18,389 bases of DNA from an uncultured Collinsella sp. (GTDB taxonomy: Bacteria; Actinomycetota; Coriobacteriia; Coriobacteriales; Coriobacteriaceae), in assembly GCA_900550825.1 (NCBI GenBank), contig URTZ01000020.1, positions 1-18,389 of the forward strand, in the 5' to 3' direction. Positions 6,376 through 14,252 of this stretch are shown here, one piece after another. A program made the translations under genes and the position numbers. The first letter of the stretch is position 1; every line of letters starts with the position of its first letter. Below the pieces are notes generated by a model, which saw nothing but the letters and a program-made list of their open reading frames with translations, was not told the origin of the DNA and ran no database searches.

Positions 6376-7815
6376 ATGTCCGTTAACCCTGCTAGCGTCA
6401 CTAACCCGCCTGCGCAGTTTCCCGAGGACTTTGTCTTTGGCGGCGCCACTGCTGCCTACCAGGTAGAGGGCGAGACCCGCACTCACGGTAAGGGCAAGGT
6501 TGCCTGGGACGACTTCTTGGAGGCCCAGGGCCGTTTCTCCCCCGATCCCGCTTCGGACTTCTACAACCAGTACCCCGTCGATCTGGAGCTGTGCGAGGAG
6601 TTTGGCATCAACGGCATTCGCCTCTCCATCGCCTGGAGCCGCATCTTCCCCAACGGTATCGGTGAGATTAACCCCGAGGGTGTCCAGTTCTATCACGATC
6701 TCTTCGCCGAATGCCACAAGCACCACGTTGAGCCGTTTGTCACGCTGCATCACTTCGATACGCCGCTTCCCCTCTTTGAGAAGGGCGACTTCCTCAACCG
6801 CGAGACCATCGACGCCTTTGTGGACTTTGCCACCTTCTGCTTTAAGGAGTACGCCGACCAGGTGACCTACTGGTTCACCTTTAACGAGATCTGGGCCGAC
6901 GCCTCCAACACCTACATCGAGGGCACCTTCCCCGGTGGCGTCAAGGCGCATCTGGCCGAGGCCTTCCAGTGCGAGCACAACATGATGCTCGCCCACGCCA
7001 AGGCCGTGCTGGCCTTCCACAACGGCGGCTTTAAGGGCAAGATCGGCGTCATTCAGTCGCTGGAGTTTAAGTATCCGCTCAACGAGAACGACCCCGCCGA
7101 CATCAAAGCCGCCAACAACGAGCACGTGCTGCAGAACCAGTTTCTGCTCGACGCCACCTTCCGCGGCGACTATGCCCCCGACACCCTCGAGTGCGCCAAC
7201 CGTCTGGCCGCCGTCTCGGGCGGCACCATCGAGATCCTAGACGAGGATCTGGAAATCATGCGCGAGGCCGCGCTCTACAACGACTACCTGGGCGTTAACA
7301 ACTACCAGTGCCGTTTTTTGAAGGCCTACGATGGCGAGAACGACCTGCACCACAACGGTACGGGCGAGAAGGGCACTGGCCGCTGGCGCGTTAAGGGCAT
7401 TGGCGAGCACGTGAACAAGCCCGGCATCCCCACCACCGACTGGGACTGGATCATCTATCCCGAGGGTCTGTTCGATCTGCTCGTCTACATTAAGCAGCGC
7501 TACCCCAACTACAAGCAGATCTTCATCACCGAAAACGGCATGGGCTACAAGGACCCCTACAAGGACGGTTTTGTGGACGACCAGCCGCGCATCGACTACA
7601 TCGAGCAGCACCTGCGCTGGTTGCTCAAGGCCATGGAGGTGGGCGTCAACGTGGGCGGCTACTTCCTGTGGAGCCTGCAGGATCAGTTCTCCTGGACCAA
7701 TGGCTACAACAAGCGTTACGGCTTCTTCTACGTTGACTTTGAAACCCAGAAGCGCACGCCCAAGGCAAGCGCATACTGGTATAAGCACGTGGCGCAGACC
7801 CGTCGCCTGGACTAG
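6376..7815 (+). CDS. lacG: 6-phospho-beta-galactosidase (GH1), module 1
   Basis: A 479-aa cytoplasmic glycoside hydrolase of family 1 that splits lactose-6-phosphate into galactose-6-phosphate and glucose. The TIM-barrel family motifs are all present: FVFGGATAAYQVEG near 19-32, the acid/base Glu171 in FTFNEI, and the nucleophile Glu386 in FITENG. The site that distinguishes LacG from phospho-beta-glucosidases is intact: Ser439-Trp440...Lys446-x-Tyr448 in FSWTNGYNKRYG, equivalent to Ser428/Trp429/Lys435/Tyr437 of lactococcal LacG. Length is close to the usual 468-474 aa, with a short N-terminal extension. The Shine-Dalgarno is weak (GGA 5 nt before the ATG). It follows lacE by 66 nt with a hairpin between, and is followed by a strong terminator. 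Confidence 0.94.
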   Translation: MSVNPASVTNPPAQFPEDFVFGGATAAYQVEGETRTHGKGKVAWDDFLEAQGRFSPDPASDFYNQYPVDLELCEEFGINGIRLSIAWSRIFPNGIGEINPEGVQFYHDLFAECHKHHVEPFVTLHHFDTPLPLFEKGDFLNRETIDAFVDFATFCFKEYADQVTYWFTFNEIWADASNTYIEGTFPGGVKAHLAEAFQCEHNMMLAHAKAVLAFHNGGFKGKIGVIQSLEFKYPLNENDPADIKAANNEHVLQNQFLLDATFRGDYAPDTLECANRLAAVSGGTIEILDEDLEIMREAALYNDYLGVNNYQCRFLKAYDGENDLHHNGTGEKGTGRWRVKGIGEHVNKPGIPTTDWDWIIYPEGLFDLLVYIKQRYPNYKQIFITENGMGYKDPYKDGFVDDQPRIDYIEQHLRWLLKAMEVGVNVGGYFLWSLQDQFSWTNGYNKRYGFFYVDFETQKRTPKASAYWYKHVAQTRRLD

Positions 7816-7860
7816 CGGCTGGCGGGGTTGCCCGCGCACATAACCTGTCCCCATTTCTCA

Positions 7861-7904
7861 GCCGGGGGCAGCACGTCACACGGCGCGCCGCCCCCGGCGT
7901 TTTT
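7861..7904 (+). terminator. Rho-independent terminator of the module 1 operon
   Basis: GCCGGGGGC (7861-7869) pairs perfectly with GCCCCCGGC (7890-7898), followed directly by GTTTTT. It ends the lacE-lacG transcript 45 nt past the lacG stop. Confidence 0.88.
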
Positions 7905-7924
7905 AGGCGGTTCGGGGACCGCTT

Positions 7925-8061
7925 GTCTCAATCTGTAACATCTAGCCGAGATTTTCGGCCCTACCTGTTACAGATTGAGACGAACAGGATTGCTCTTTCC
8001 GAAGAATCTAAATCTGTAACACGTAGCCCGCTTTTGACCGTCTACCTGTTACAAATCGAGA
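7925..8061. repeat. 55-nt palindromic repeat cluster 1 (two units, A-B)
   Basis: Unit A is 7926-7980, with arms TCTCAATCTGTAACA / TGTTACAGATTGAGA (perfect; 16 bp when the flanking G and C are included) around an inner GCCGA...TCGGC hairpin. Unit B is 8007-8061, with arms TCTAAATCTGTAACA / TGTTACAAATCGAGA and a different core (TAGCCCGCTTTTGACCGTCTA). The units start 81 nt apart. The cluster lies between the module 1 terminator and the 3' end of the convergent module 2 regulator, ending 15 nt from its stop. Six further copies occur at 12936-13150 and 17825-18040. Confidence 0.85.
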
Positions 8062-8076
8062 CAAACGGAGTAGGAC

Positions 8077-9114
8077 CTAACCCCGTATGTCCCTAACAGT
8101 CGAGCGTTCGACCAGCGTACTCGGCACATGAATCGCCTCGATAGACGAGCTCTCTCCAATCGCCGCCTCAAACGCAAGCTTACCGACACCGCGCAAATCA
8201 AATCGCAGCGTCGTCAGCCGATTGTGAGGAACAAGTCCCTCGAGTGCGTCGTCGATACCAACCACGCTCACGTCGTCGGGCACGGACAGGCCCGCGTTCT
8301 CGAGCGCGGCGATAACGCCCAGCGCCATCTGGTCATTTGCCGCAAGCACGGCAGTCGGCGCCTGCGACCCGCCGGCAAGCACCTCGGCCGCAATCCGCTC
8401 GCCCATGGCGTACCCACTGTCCGCACTCCAATCGCCACGCAGCATCGGAGCGGCATCGACATGAGCACGACCCAGCGTATCGCGCCAACCGGCCTCACGA
8501 AAACGCGAGGAAATCGAGTTTTCCGGACCCGCCACAAACCGCATATTCGAGTGACCATGTTCCAGCAGATAATTGGTCAACAGCTCGCACGAACCATACT
8601 GGTCGGAGTCGATCGTCGTGCAGCGCGGATGCGCATACATGGACAGGATGACCGTTCGCACTCCCGGCTGGGGAACAAACTCCTCAAAATCGGGAGCCAT
8701 GCGGTTCATGTTGAGAATCATGCCGTCGACGGGTCGCTCGACCATGCGGCGCGAGGCATCGGCAAGTGTATAGGGCTTGTCGCCGCCCATCTCGATCATA
8801 GTGACGGCAAAATCATGCTCGCGCGCCGCTTGCATGATACCCTCGAGCGTCACCAGGTTACCGACACGTGTGATGTTGTACATGCACAGGCCAATAGAAC
8901 GATACGACCCGCCGCGCAACGCCGCTCCAGCAAAATTGGGACGAAAGCCCAGCTCTTCCATGGCGGCCAGCACACGCTTGCGCGTCTTTTCCGTCACGTT
9001 GGGCATACCGTTGACCACGCGAGACACAGTCTGGCGGCTCACGCCAGCGAGCGCCGCAACCTCTGCCGCGCTCGCCGAACGACCATTCCTTGTCCGCTGA
9101 GCCATGCCTTCCAC
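8077..9114 (-). CDS. LacI-family transcriptional regulator, module 2
   Basis: A LacI/GalR repressor of 345 aa from the start chosen here. The helix-turn-helix (ASAAEVAALAGVSRQTVSRVV) carries Arg-Gln plus Arg at the operator-reading positions, the hinge is RPNFAGAALRGG, and the effector domain follows (IGLCMYNITRVG, PVDGMIL, AANDQMALGV, DVSVVGIDDA). Start choice is uncertain. The longest frame begins at 9162 without a Shine-Dalgarno; GTG at 9114 has AGCAGG 5 nt upstream; ATG at 9105 has GGAAGG, but only 1 nt away. I prefer GTG 9114. It diverges from the module 2 GH1-EIICB operon, with matching operators in the gap, and probably represses that operon. Its 3' end abuts the 55-nt repeats. Confidence 0.9.
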   Translation of the reverse strand: MEGMAQRTRNGRSASAAEVAALAGVSRQTVSRVVNGMPNVTEKTRKRVLAAMEELGFRPNFAGAALRGGSYRSIGLCMYNITRVGNLVTLEGIMQAAREHDFAVTMIEMGGDKPYTLADASRRMVERPVDGMILNMNRMAPDFEEFVPQPGVRTVILSMYAHPRCTTIDSDQYGSCELLTNYLLEHGHSNMRFVAGPENSISSRFREAGWRDTLGRAHVDAAPMLRGDWSADSGYAMGERIAAEVLAGGSQAPTAVLAANDQMALGVIAALENAGLSVPDDVSVVGIDDALEGLVPHNRLTTLRFDLRGVGKLAFEAAIGESSSIEAIHVPSTLVERSTVRDIRG

Positions 9115-9163
9115 GCTAACCTGCTTCCCAACTATTCCCCGCGCCCATGGCGCATCGTACATA

Positions 9164-9183
9164 CATTGATAACGTGCTCATGA
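9164..9183 (+). promoter_or_regulatory. Weak LacI-type operator near the module 2 regulator start
   Basis: CATTGATAACGTGCTCATGA is centred on the CpG at 9173/9174. Its right half matches GTGCTCATTT at 8 of 10 positions. The 11-mer AACGTGCTCAT (9171-9181) recurs exactly at 9303-9313. Its position just upstream of the regulator gene suggests autorepression. Confidence 0.45.
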
Positions 9184-9227
9184 TACCCGAGCCATTTACC
9201 ACAACATGAAAACTTCTGTCAATCAAA

Positions 9228-9275
9228 ACCGCTTACCGAACAAATACAACCGTTCGCGGCTGTTTGAAGTTGTTT
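9228..9275 (+). promoter_or_regulatory. 21-bp-spaced ACCGCTTACC / ACCGTTCGC pair, module 2
   Basis: ACCG begins at 9228 and at 9249, exactly 21 bp apart, and further GTTT cores follow at 9262 and 9272, about one helical turn each. This is the module 2 copy of the five-promoter motif pair. Confidence 0.5.
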
Positions 9276-9295
9276 TGTTTCTATACATCCCAGCC

Positions 9296-9337
9296 GGATG
9301 TTAACGTGCTCATTGTCAAATGTTCACGTGCTCATTT
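9296..9337 (+). promoter_or_regulatory. Tandem LacI-type operators, module 2
   Basis: Two sites lie side by side: GGATGTTAACGTGCTCATTG (9296-9315) and AAATGTTCACGTGCTCATTT (9318-9337). Their central CpGs are 22 bp apart, so they are on nearly the same helical face. The second is the better palindrome (GTGAACATTT / GTGCTCATTT) and covers the expected -35 region. Confidence 0.62.
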
Positions 9338-9352
9338 TGGTTCTAATCATTT

Positions 9353-9358
9353 TAAGAT
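9353..9358 (+). promoter_or_regulatory. Candidate -10 box of the module 2 operon
   Basis: TAAGAT lies 15 nt after the second operator. A proper -35 17 nt upstream would fall inside that operator (GCTCAT, a poor match), as expected for a repressor-occluded promoter. The leader to the first gene would be about 90 nt. Tentative. Confidence 0.35.
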
Positions 9359-9455
9359 AGTGTTTACCGGGCTTTTTCACCGCTGAACGCTAACCAGGGA
9401 GCCTCCTGAGCGCAAACGCACAATATCGAACAGCGAGACGAGAGGATGTATGCAT

Positions 9456-10898
9456 ATGTCTTTGCTAAACCGCGTACAGCAGCTGCCGAAGGGCTTTGTT
9501 TGGGGCGCCGCAACCGCCGCGTACCAAACGGAAGGTTCCACGAAGGTGGCAGGCAAGGGTAAGACCATGTGGGACGATTACCTTGTCGCCCAGGGTCGCT
9601 TTTTGCCCGACCCGGCCAGTGATTTCTACAACCGCTACGAGGAGGATATCCGCCTTTCTGCCGAGCATGGGCTCAACGCCATCCGTGTGTCCATCGCCTG
9701 GACCCGCATCTTCCCCAACGGCGACGATGCCGAGCCCCTCGCCGAGGGCGTTAAGCACTACCACGAGCTGTTCGCCTGCTGCAAAAAGTATGGCGTCGAG
9801 CCCTATGTGTCCCTGCATCACTTTGACTCCCCCGCCGCCCTGTTCAACCAGGGCGACTGGCTCAACCGCAAGACCGTCGACGCCTATGTGCGCTATGCCG
9901 AGTTCTGCTTCCGCGAGTTCCGCGAGGTCAAGAATTGGTTCACCATCAACGAGCTCATCAGCCTCTCGCACTCCCAATACATCCAAGGCAACTTCCCGCC
10001 CAACCATCACTTTGATGTGACGAGCGGCATCCAGAGCCAGCACAACGAGCTCGTTGCCCACGCCCGCGCCGTCAACCTGTATAAGGATCTTGACGAGACC
10101 GAGCACCTGGGCGGCCGCATTGGCATGGTCAACGTCCTGACGCCGGCATATCCTGCCACCGACTCGCCCGCCGACCAGCACGCCGCCGACCTGTACAACG
10201 CCTTCTACACCGACTTCATCATGGACGGCGCCTTCCTGGGCCACTACTCCGCGCGCACCCTCTCACTCATCAACGAGATTCTGCGTGCCAACAACGCCAC
10301 GCTTACGGTTGAGGACAGCGACATGGAGGAGCTCGCCAAGGCGGCGCCCCGCAACGATATGTTCGGCCTCAACTACTATCAGTCGGCGTTTATCGCCGCC
10401 TACGATGGCGAGTCCACCAACAGCTTTAACGGCACCGGAGACAAGGGCACCTCGTGCTTTAAGTTTAAGGGCGTCGGGCAGCAGGTCGATATGCCGGGTA
10501 TCCCCACCACCGACTGGGATTGGCTCATCTACCCGCAAGGCCTCTACGACACGCTCAAGCACATCAGCGCCACCTATCCCAACCTCCCCGTCATCTATAT
10601 CACCGAAAACGGCCTGGGCCACAAGGACCCCGAGCCCGACGCAAACGGCATCGTCGCCGATCCCGAGCGCATCGACTTTGTCGACCAGCACATGGAGAAG
10701 GTGCTCCAGGCGCGCGCCGAGGGCGTCGACGTCCAGGGCTACTTTATCTGGAGCCTGCAGGACCAGTTCTCGTGGGCCAACGGCTATAACAAGCGCTACG
10801 GCCTGTTCTACATCGACTTCGACACGCAAAAACGCTACATCAAGCAGTCGGCACTCTGGTACAAGGAGCTCGCCGACACTATGGCGGACGCGCAGTAG
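9456..10898 (+). CDS. lacG: 6-phospho-beta-galactosidase (GH1), module 2
   Basis: A GH1 enzyme of 480 aa. Motifs: FVWGAATAAYQTEG at the N-terminus, acid/base Glu166 in FTINEL, nucleophile Glu384 in YITENG, and the LacG-type phosphate/galactose site Ser439-Trp440...Lys446-x-Tyr448 in FSWANGYNKRYG. It should act on galactose-6-phosphate glycosides, but it is more divergent than the module 1 and 3 enzymes (for example INEL in place of FNEI, and TKVAGKGKTMWDDYL near the N-terminus), so the aglycone preference may differ. Two in-frame ATGs exist; AGAGGA (9441-9446) is 9 nt from 9456 but only 3 nt from 9450, so I use 9456. Here the hydrolase precedes its permease, the reverse of modules 1 and 3. 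Confidence 0.9.
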   Translation: MSLLNRVQQLPKGFVWGAATAAYQTEGSTKVAGKGKTMWDDYLVAQGRFLPDPASDFYNRYEEDIRLSAEHGLNAIRVSIAWTRIFPNGDDAEPLAEGVKHYHELFACCKKYGVEPYVSLHHFDSPAALFNQGDWLNRKTVDAYVRYAEFCFREFREVKNWFTINELISLSHSQYIQGNFPPNHHFDVTSGIQSQHNELVAHARAVNLYKDLDETEHLGGRIGMVNVLTPAYPATDSPADQHAADLYNAFYTDFIMDGAFLGHYSARTLSLINEILRANNATLTVEDSDMEELAKAAPRNDMFGLNYYQSAFIAAYDGESTNSFNGTGDKGTSCFKFKGVGQQVDMPGIPTTDWDWLIYPQGLYDTLKHISATYPNLPVIYITENGLGHKDPEPDANGIVADPERIDFVDQHMEKVLQARAEGVDVQGYFIWSLQDQFSWANGYNKRYGLFYIDFDTQKRYIKQSALWYKELADTMADAQ

Positions 10899-10924
10899 CG
10901 CATCGCCTCGCTTTCCCCCGAGAA

Positions 10925-10961
10925 GGGAGCGGCCCTATGCGATACAAACCCAGCCGCTCCC
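10925..10961 (+). other. Intercistronic stem-loop between GH1 and EIICB, module 2
   Basis: GGGAGCGGC (10925-10933) pairs perfectly with GCCGCTCCC (10953-10961) across a 19-nt loop. A C-rich tract follows, with no T-run, so it is more likely an mRNA stability or processing element than a terminator. Confidence 0.5.
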
Positions 10962-11074
10962 CTCTCTCCCCCTGGGACCGACCCCGCCTGCACCCGGGCT
11001 TTTAGCAAGCGGGAGACCATATAGGTTTTCAACGTCCATGCCATTAAGATTTCATGCAAAGAGGAGCGTGAACT

Positions 11075-12835
11075 ATGGAATCGATCGTTAAGTTCTTGGA
11101 GAAAGGTCAGCCGTACTTCGACAAGGTCTCTAAGAACATCTACCTTCAGGCCATTAAAGACGGCTTTTTGGCAGCAATGCCCATCATCCTGTCTTCTTCT
11201 GTCTTCCTGCTTATTTCGACCCTGCCGGGCGTTGTCGCCACGGTCGGCGGCTTTACGCTGCCCGACTGGTGGAACGTCGACGTCGTGAACTTCTGCAACA
11301 AGGTTTACAACTTCACGATGGGCGTCGTGGGCATCATGGTCGCCGGCACCACCGCAAGCGCGCTGACCGGCTCCAAGAACCGCCGCATGCCTGCCGGCAA
11401 GGCCATCAACGCCACGAGCACCATGGTCGCCGCCATGTGCGCTATGCTCATCTTGGCCGTTACCCAGACGAGTGCCAAGATCGACGGCGCCGATGTCTCG
11501 GTGTTCTTTACCGACAACATGGGCACCAAGGGCCTGCTGAGCTCCTTTGTCGCCGCATTTGCCACGGTCAACATCTATGCCTTCTGCATTAAGCGAGACA
11601 TCACCATCAAGCTGCCCAAAGAAGTCCCCGGCGCCATCGCCCAGAACTTCCGCGACATCTTCGCCTTCAGCTTCTCCATCCTGTTTGTCGCCGTCATCGA
11701 CGTTATCTGCCGCACCTGCTTGGCCGTCCCGTTTGCCAACGTCATCTCCACGCTGGTGAGCCCGCTGTTCGCCGCTGCCGATTCCTACGCCGGCCTCGCC
11801 CTCATCTGGTTCATGATCCCGCTGTTCTGGTTCATGGGCATCCACGGCCCCTCGGTCGTTAAGCCTGCCCTCAACGCCGCGCTGTTTGGCAACATCACCA
11901 CCAACCTCGCCACGCTGCAGGCCGGCGGTCACCCCGCCCTCGCCCTGACCGAGAACTTCGGTAACTACATCGGCGAACTCGGCGGCACCGGCGCCACGTT
12001 CATTGTCCCGATCATCTTCCTGCTCTTTATGCGCTCCAAGCAGCTCAAGGCCGTCGGCAAAGCCTCTGTCGTACCCGTGATGTTCGCCGTCAACGAGCCG
12101 CTGCTGTTCGCCGCGCCCATCATCCTCAACCCGTACTTCCTGATCCCGTTCCTGTTTGCCCCCGTGGCCAACGTCCTCATTGGTAAGTTCTTCATCGACT
12201 TTTTGGGCATGAACGGCTTTATCTATGCCATGCCGTGGGCACTCCCCGGACCGATCGGCACCTTCATCGACACCAACTTCCAGCCGATCTCTCTGGTCCT
12301 GGTTGTCGTCCTGCTGGTCGTTGACTTCTTGATCTACTACCCGTTCTGCAAGGCCTACGACAACGTCCTGTGCAAGCAGGAGGCCGAGACCCTGGCCGAA
12401 GAAGAGGCCGAGGAGACCAAGGCCGTCAAGACCGCTGCCGCCCCCGCCGTTGAGGCTCCTGTTGTCGAGACCGCTTCTGCCACTGAGGCCTCCGCAGCTC
12501 CGTCCGCCCTTAAGGGCAAGGATCTGAGGGTTCTGGTTCTGTGCGCTGGCGCCGGCACCTCTGCACTGCTCGCCAACGCGCTTAAGGAAGGCGCCGACGA
12601 GCTGGGCATCGACATTACCGCCAACGCCGGTGCCTACGGCAGCCACTACGCCATCATGGACCAGTACAACGTCATCGTCCTGGCTCCGCAGGTTCGCACC
12701 TATTACAACGAGATGAAGGCCGACACCGACCGCCTGGGCATCACGCTGCTGTCGCCCAAGGGCAAACAGTACATCGACCTCACTAAGGATCCCAAGGGTG
12801 CCGTCGCCTGGATCGAGGAAAACCTCGAGGCATAA
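11075..12835 (+). CDS. lacE: PTS lactose-family permease EIICB, module 2
   Basis: A 586-aa permease with EIIC (about 1-428), an Ala/Glu-rich linker (about 429-483) and EIIB (about 485-586). The EIIC site residues are His257 in GIHGPSVVKPAL and Glu341 in NEPLLFAAPIILNP. The EIIB phosphocysteine is Cys490 in VLVLCAGAGTSALLANAL; this loop reads CAGAGTSA, as in module 3, rather than the CQGGGTSG of module 1. The EIIB body (GAYGSHYAIMDQYNVIVLAPQVRTYYNEMKADTDRLG) is also close to module 3. GAGGAG lies 8 nt before the ATG. No EIIA domain is fused or adjacent, so it presumably uses LacF. The transported sugar is probably a beta-galactoside, given the paired GH1, but which one is not shown by sequence. 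The symbol marks the family, not proven lactose specificity. Confidence 0.9.
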   Translation: MESIVKFLEKGQPYFDKVSKNIYLQAIKDGFLAAMPIILSSSVFLLISTLPGVVATVGGFTLPDWWNVDVVNFCNKVYNFTMGVVGIMVAGTTASALTGSKNRRMPAGKAINATSTMVAAMCAMLILAVTQTSAKIDGADVSVFFTDNMGTKGLLSSFVAAFATVNIYAFCIKRDITIKLPKEVPGAIAQNFRDIFAFSFSILFVAVIDVICRTCLAVPFANVISTLVSPLFAAADSYAGLALIWFMIPLFWFMGIHGPSVVKPALNAALFGNITTNLATLQAGGHPALALTENFGNYIGELGGTGATFIVPIIFLLFMRSKQLKAVGKASVVPVMFAVNEPLLFAAPIILNPYFLIPFLFAPVANVLIGKFFIDFLGMNGFIYAMPWALPGPIGTFIDTNFQPISLVLVVVLLVVDFLIYYPFCKAYDNVLCKQEAETLAEEEAEETKAVKTAAAPAVEAPVVETASATEASAAPSALKGKDLRVLVLCAGAGTSALLANALKEGADELGIDITANAGAYGSHYAIMDQYNVIVLAPQVRTYYNEMKADTDRLGITLLSPKGKQYIDLTKDPKGAVAWIEENLEA

Positions 12836-12868
12836 GACGCTGACACCACCTGCCGCTTGCAGACAATA

Positions 12869-12910
12869 AATGGCCCGTGCATCGATGCGTGATGCGCGGG
12901 CCATTTTGTT
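12869..12910 (+). terminator. Rho-independent terminator of the module 2 operon
   Basis: AATGGCCCGTGCATC (12869-12883) and GATGCGCGGGCCATT (12891-12905) form a 15-bp stem with one G-U pair, followed by TTGTTT. It lies 33 nt past the permease stop. Confidence 0.88.
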
Positions 12911-12935
12911 TAGACCGCACCCGTCCTCCTGTTCA

Positions 12936-13150
12936 TCTCAACCTGTAACATCTAGCCGAGTTTTTCGGTCCTAACTGTTACAGATTGAGACGAACGCACA
13001 GGCCAAGCCGAAAATCTCAATCTGTAACATGTAGACCACTTTTGACCGCTTAGACGTTACAGATCGAGACAAACGGAATATACCGGACCGAATTGTCTAA
13101 ATCTGTAACAATTAGCTGAGATTTTCGGCTCTACCTGTTACAGATTGAGA
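12936..13150. repeat. 55-nt palindromic repeat cluster 2 (three units, A-B-A)
   Basis: Units are 12936-12990 (A), 13015-13069 (B) and 13096-13150 (A), starting 79 and 81 nt apart. Outer arms are TCTCAAYCTGTAACA-like and YGTTACAGATYGAGA-like. A cores are TAGCCGAGTTTTTCGG and TAGCTGAGATTTTCGG; the B core is TAGACCACTTTTGACCG. After A units the flank is (C/T)GAACG, after the B unit CAAACGG. The 333-nt gap between the permease and the convergent module 3 regulator holds only the terminator and this cluster, which ends 18 nt from the regulator's stop. Confidence 0.87.
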
Positions 13151-13168
13151 TGAACGAGCCGAGCACGT

Positions 13169-14179
13169 CTACACCCGCAGGTCCTTTACGCTGGAACGCT
13201 CGACCAGCACACCCGAGACGAGCGTACGGCTTCTGGAGCTCGGGGCCTCCAGACCTGCGACGACCTCGTTAAGCGCACGGACGCCCAGCTCGCGGTGGCG
13301 AAACTTCACCGACGTCAGAATCGAGTTGGGAATCGTCTTATAGAGCTCATCGTCGAAGCCGATCACGGACACATCATTGGGCACACTGAGCCCTTTGTCA
13401 CGTAGAGCCATCATCACGCCGTTTGCCATGCAGTCGTTAGCAGCGAGGACCGCCGTGCAATCGGGCTTATCGGCAAGCACAAGGCCCGCGGCATAGCCAC
13501 TATCCGCATTCCAATCGCCTTGCAGAGGCTCGGGCGGCTCAATGCCACGCGCCTCGAGTGCCGCACGCCAACCTTTCATACGGCACTGGCTCGACAGTGA
13601 CTCTTTCTTACCAGAGACGAAGTACACGTTCTTGTGCCCGCGATTCAAGAAGTACTCGCACGCCATGCGCGCGCCGCCCTCTTGGTCGTCACTGACGGTG
13701 GAGCAGGTAGGATGCTCCATCGGTGTGATAATCACCGTCTTGAGGTCTTTCGGTGCCTCAAAGGTATCAAAGTCATCAACCATCTGACGCAGGTTGAAGA
13801 TCATGCCATCAATAGGCAGCCGCGACATCCTGCGCGCCGCATCGGCAAGGGTCATCTTCTCCGCTGCGCACTTCTTAATCATCGTGAGCGCAAAGCCGCG
13901 TTCTTCGGCGGCATCGGCGATACCGTCAATCATGTCCACGGCACCGCCCGATAAGTGGAACAGCACCACGCCGATGCACCCGTAACGACCCAACTTGAGT
14001 GAACGCGCGGCAAAGTTCGCCCGGAACCCAAGCGCCTCCATGGCCGCATGGACCCTATCGCGTGTCGACTCTCGCACGCTATCGGGCTCGTTGATCACAC
14101 GCGAAACCGTCTTGAGAGAAACACCCGCGGCAACTGCCACATCATTCATTGAGACATTTTTCTTGTCCATCGTTGCCAC
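13169..14179 (-). CDS. LacI-family transcriptional regulator, module 3
   Basis: A LacI/GalR repressor of 336 aa from the chosen start. The helix-turn-helix (VSMNDVAVAAGVSLKTVSRVINE) has Leu-Lys plus Arg at the base-reading positions, the hinge is RANFAARSLKLGR, and the effector domain includes IGVVLFHLSG, PIDGMIFN, AANDCMANGV and DVSVIGFDDE. The longest frame begins at 14248, but a GTG at 14179 has GGAG 5 nt upstream and ATG at 14170 gives the usual short N-terminus; I prefer GTG 14179, with ATG 14170 as alternative. It diverges from the module 3 EIICB-GH1 operon, whose promoter carries a perfect 20-bp palindrome of the LacI type, so repression of that operon is the likely job. Repeat cluster 2 abuts its 3' end. 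Confidence 0.9.
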   Translation of the reverse strand: MATMDKKNVSMNDVAVAAGVSLKTVSRVINEPDSVRESTRDRVHAAMEALGFRANFAARSLKLGRYGCIGVVLFHLSGGAVDMIDGIADAAEERGFALTMIKKCAAEKMTLADAARRMSRLPIDGMIFNLRQMVDDFDTFEAPKDLKTVIITPMEHPTCSTVSDDQEGGARMACEYFLNRGHKNVYFVSGKKESLSSQCRMKGWRAALEARGIEPPEPLQGDWNADSGYAAGLVLADKPDCTAVLAANDCMANGVMMALRDKGLSVPNDVSVIGFDDELYKTIPNSILTSVKFRHRELGVRALNEVVAGLEAPSSRSRTLVSGVLVERSSVKDLRV

Positions 14180-14252
14180 TGCTTCTCCAGTCGGTTTTGC
14201 ATCGCTTGTTTTTTGCGTTCTAGCATACACTACCTGCCCGACTAACAAATCA

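Noticed and set aside
7925..8061. Repeat units as ordinary Rho-independent terminators of the plus-strand operons
   Set aside because: Each operon already has a strong terminator with a T-run before the cluster, and the 55-nt units lack T-runs on either strand.
9105..9162. The longest start for the module 2 regulator (ATG 9162)
   Set aside because: No Shine-Dalgarno precedes it, and the extra residues extend beyond the usual LacI N-terminus; GTG 9114 or ATG 9105 is more credible.
10835..12904. A 689-codon minus-strand frame opposite the module 2 permease
   Set aside because: Same antisense artefact; the plus-strand LacE-family protein with a Shine-Dalgarno and terminator explains the DNA.
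12936..13150. CRISPR array interpretation of the phased repeats
   Set aside because: Units are 55 nt, longer than CRISPR repeats, with only two or three per cluster; they fall in two diverged subtypes, gaps begin with conserved flanks, and no cas genes are present.
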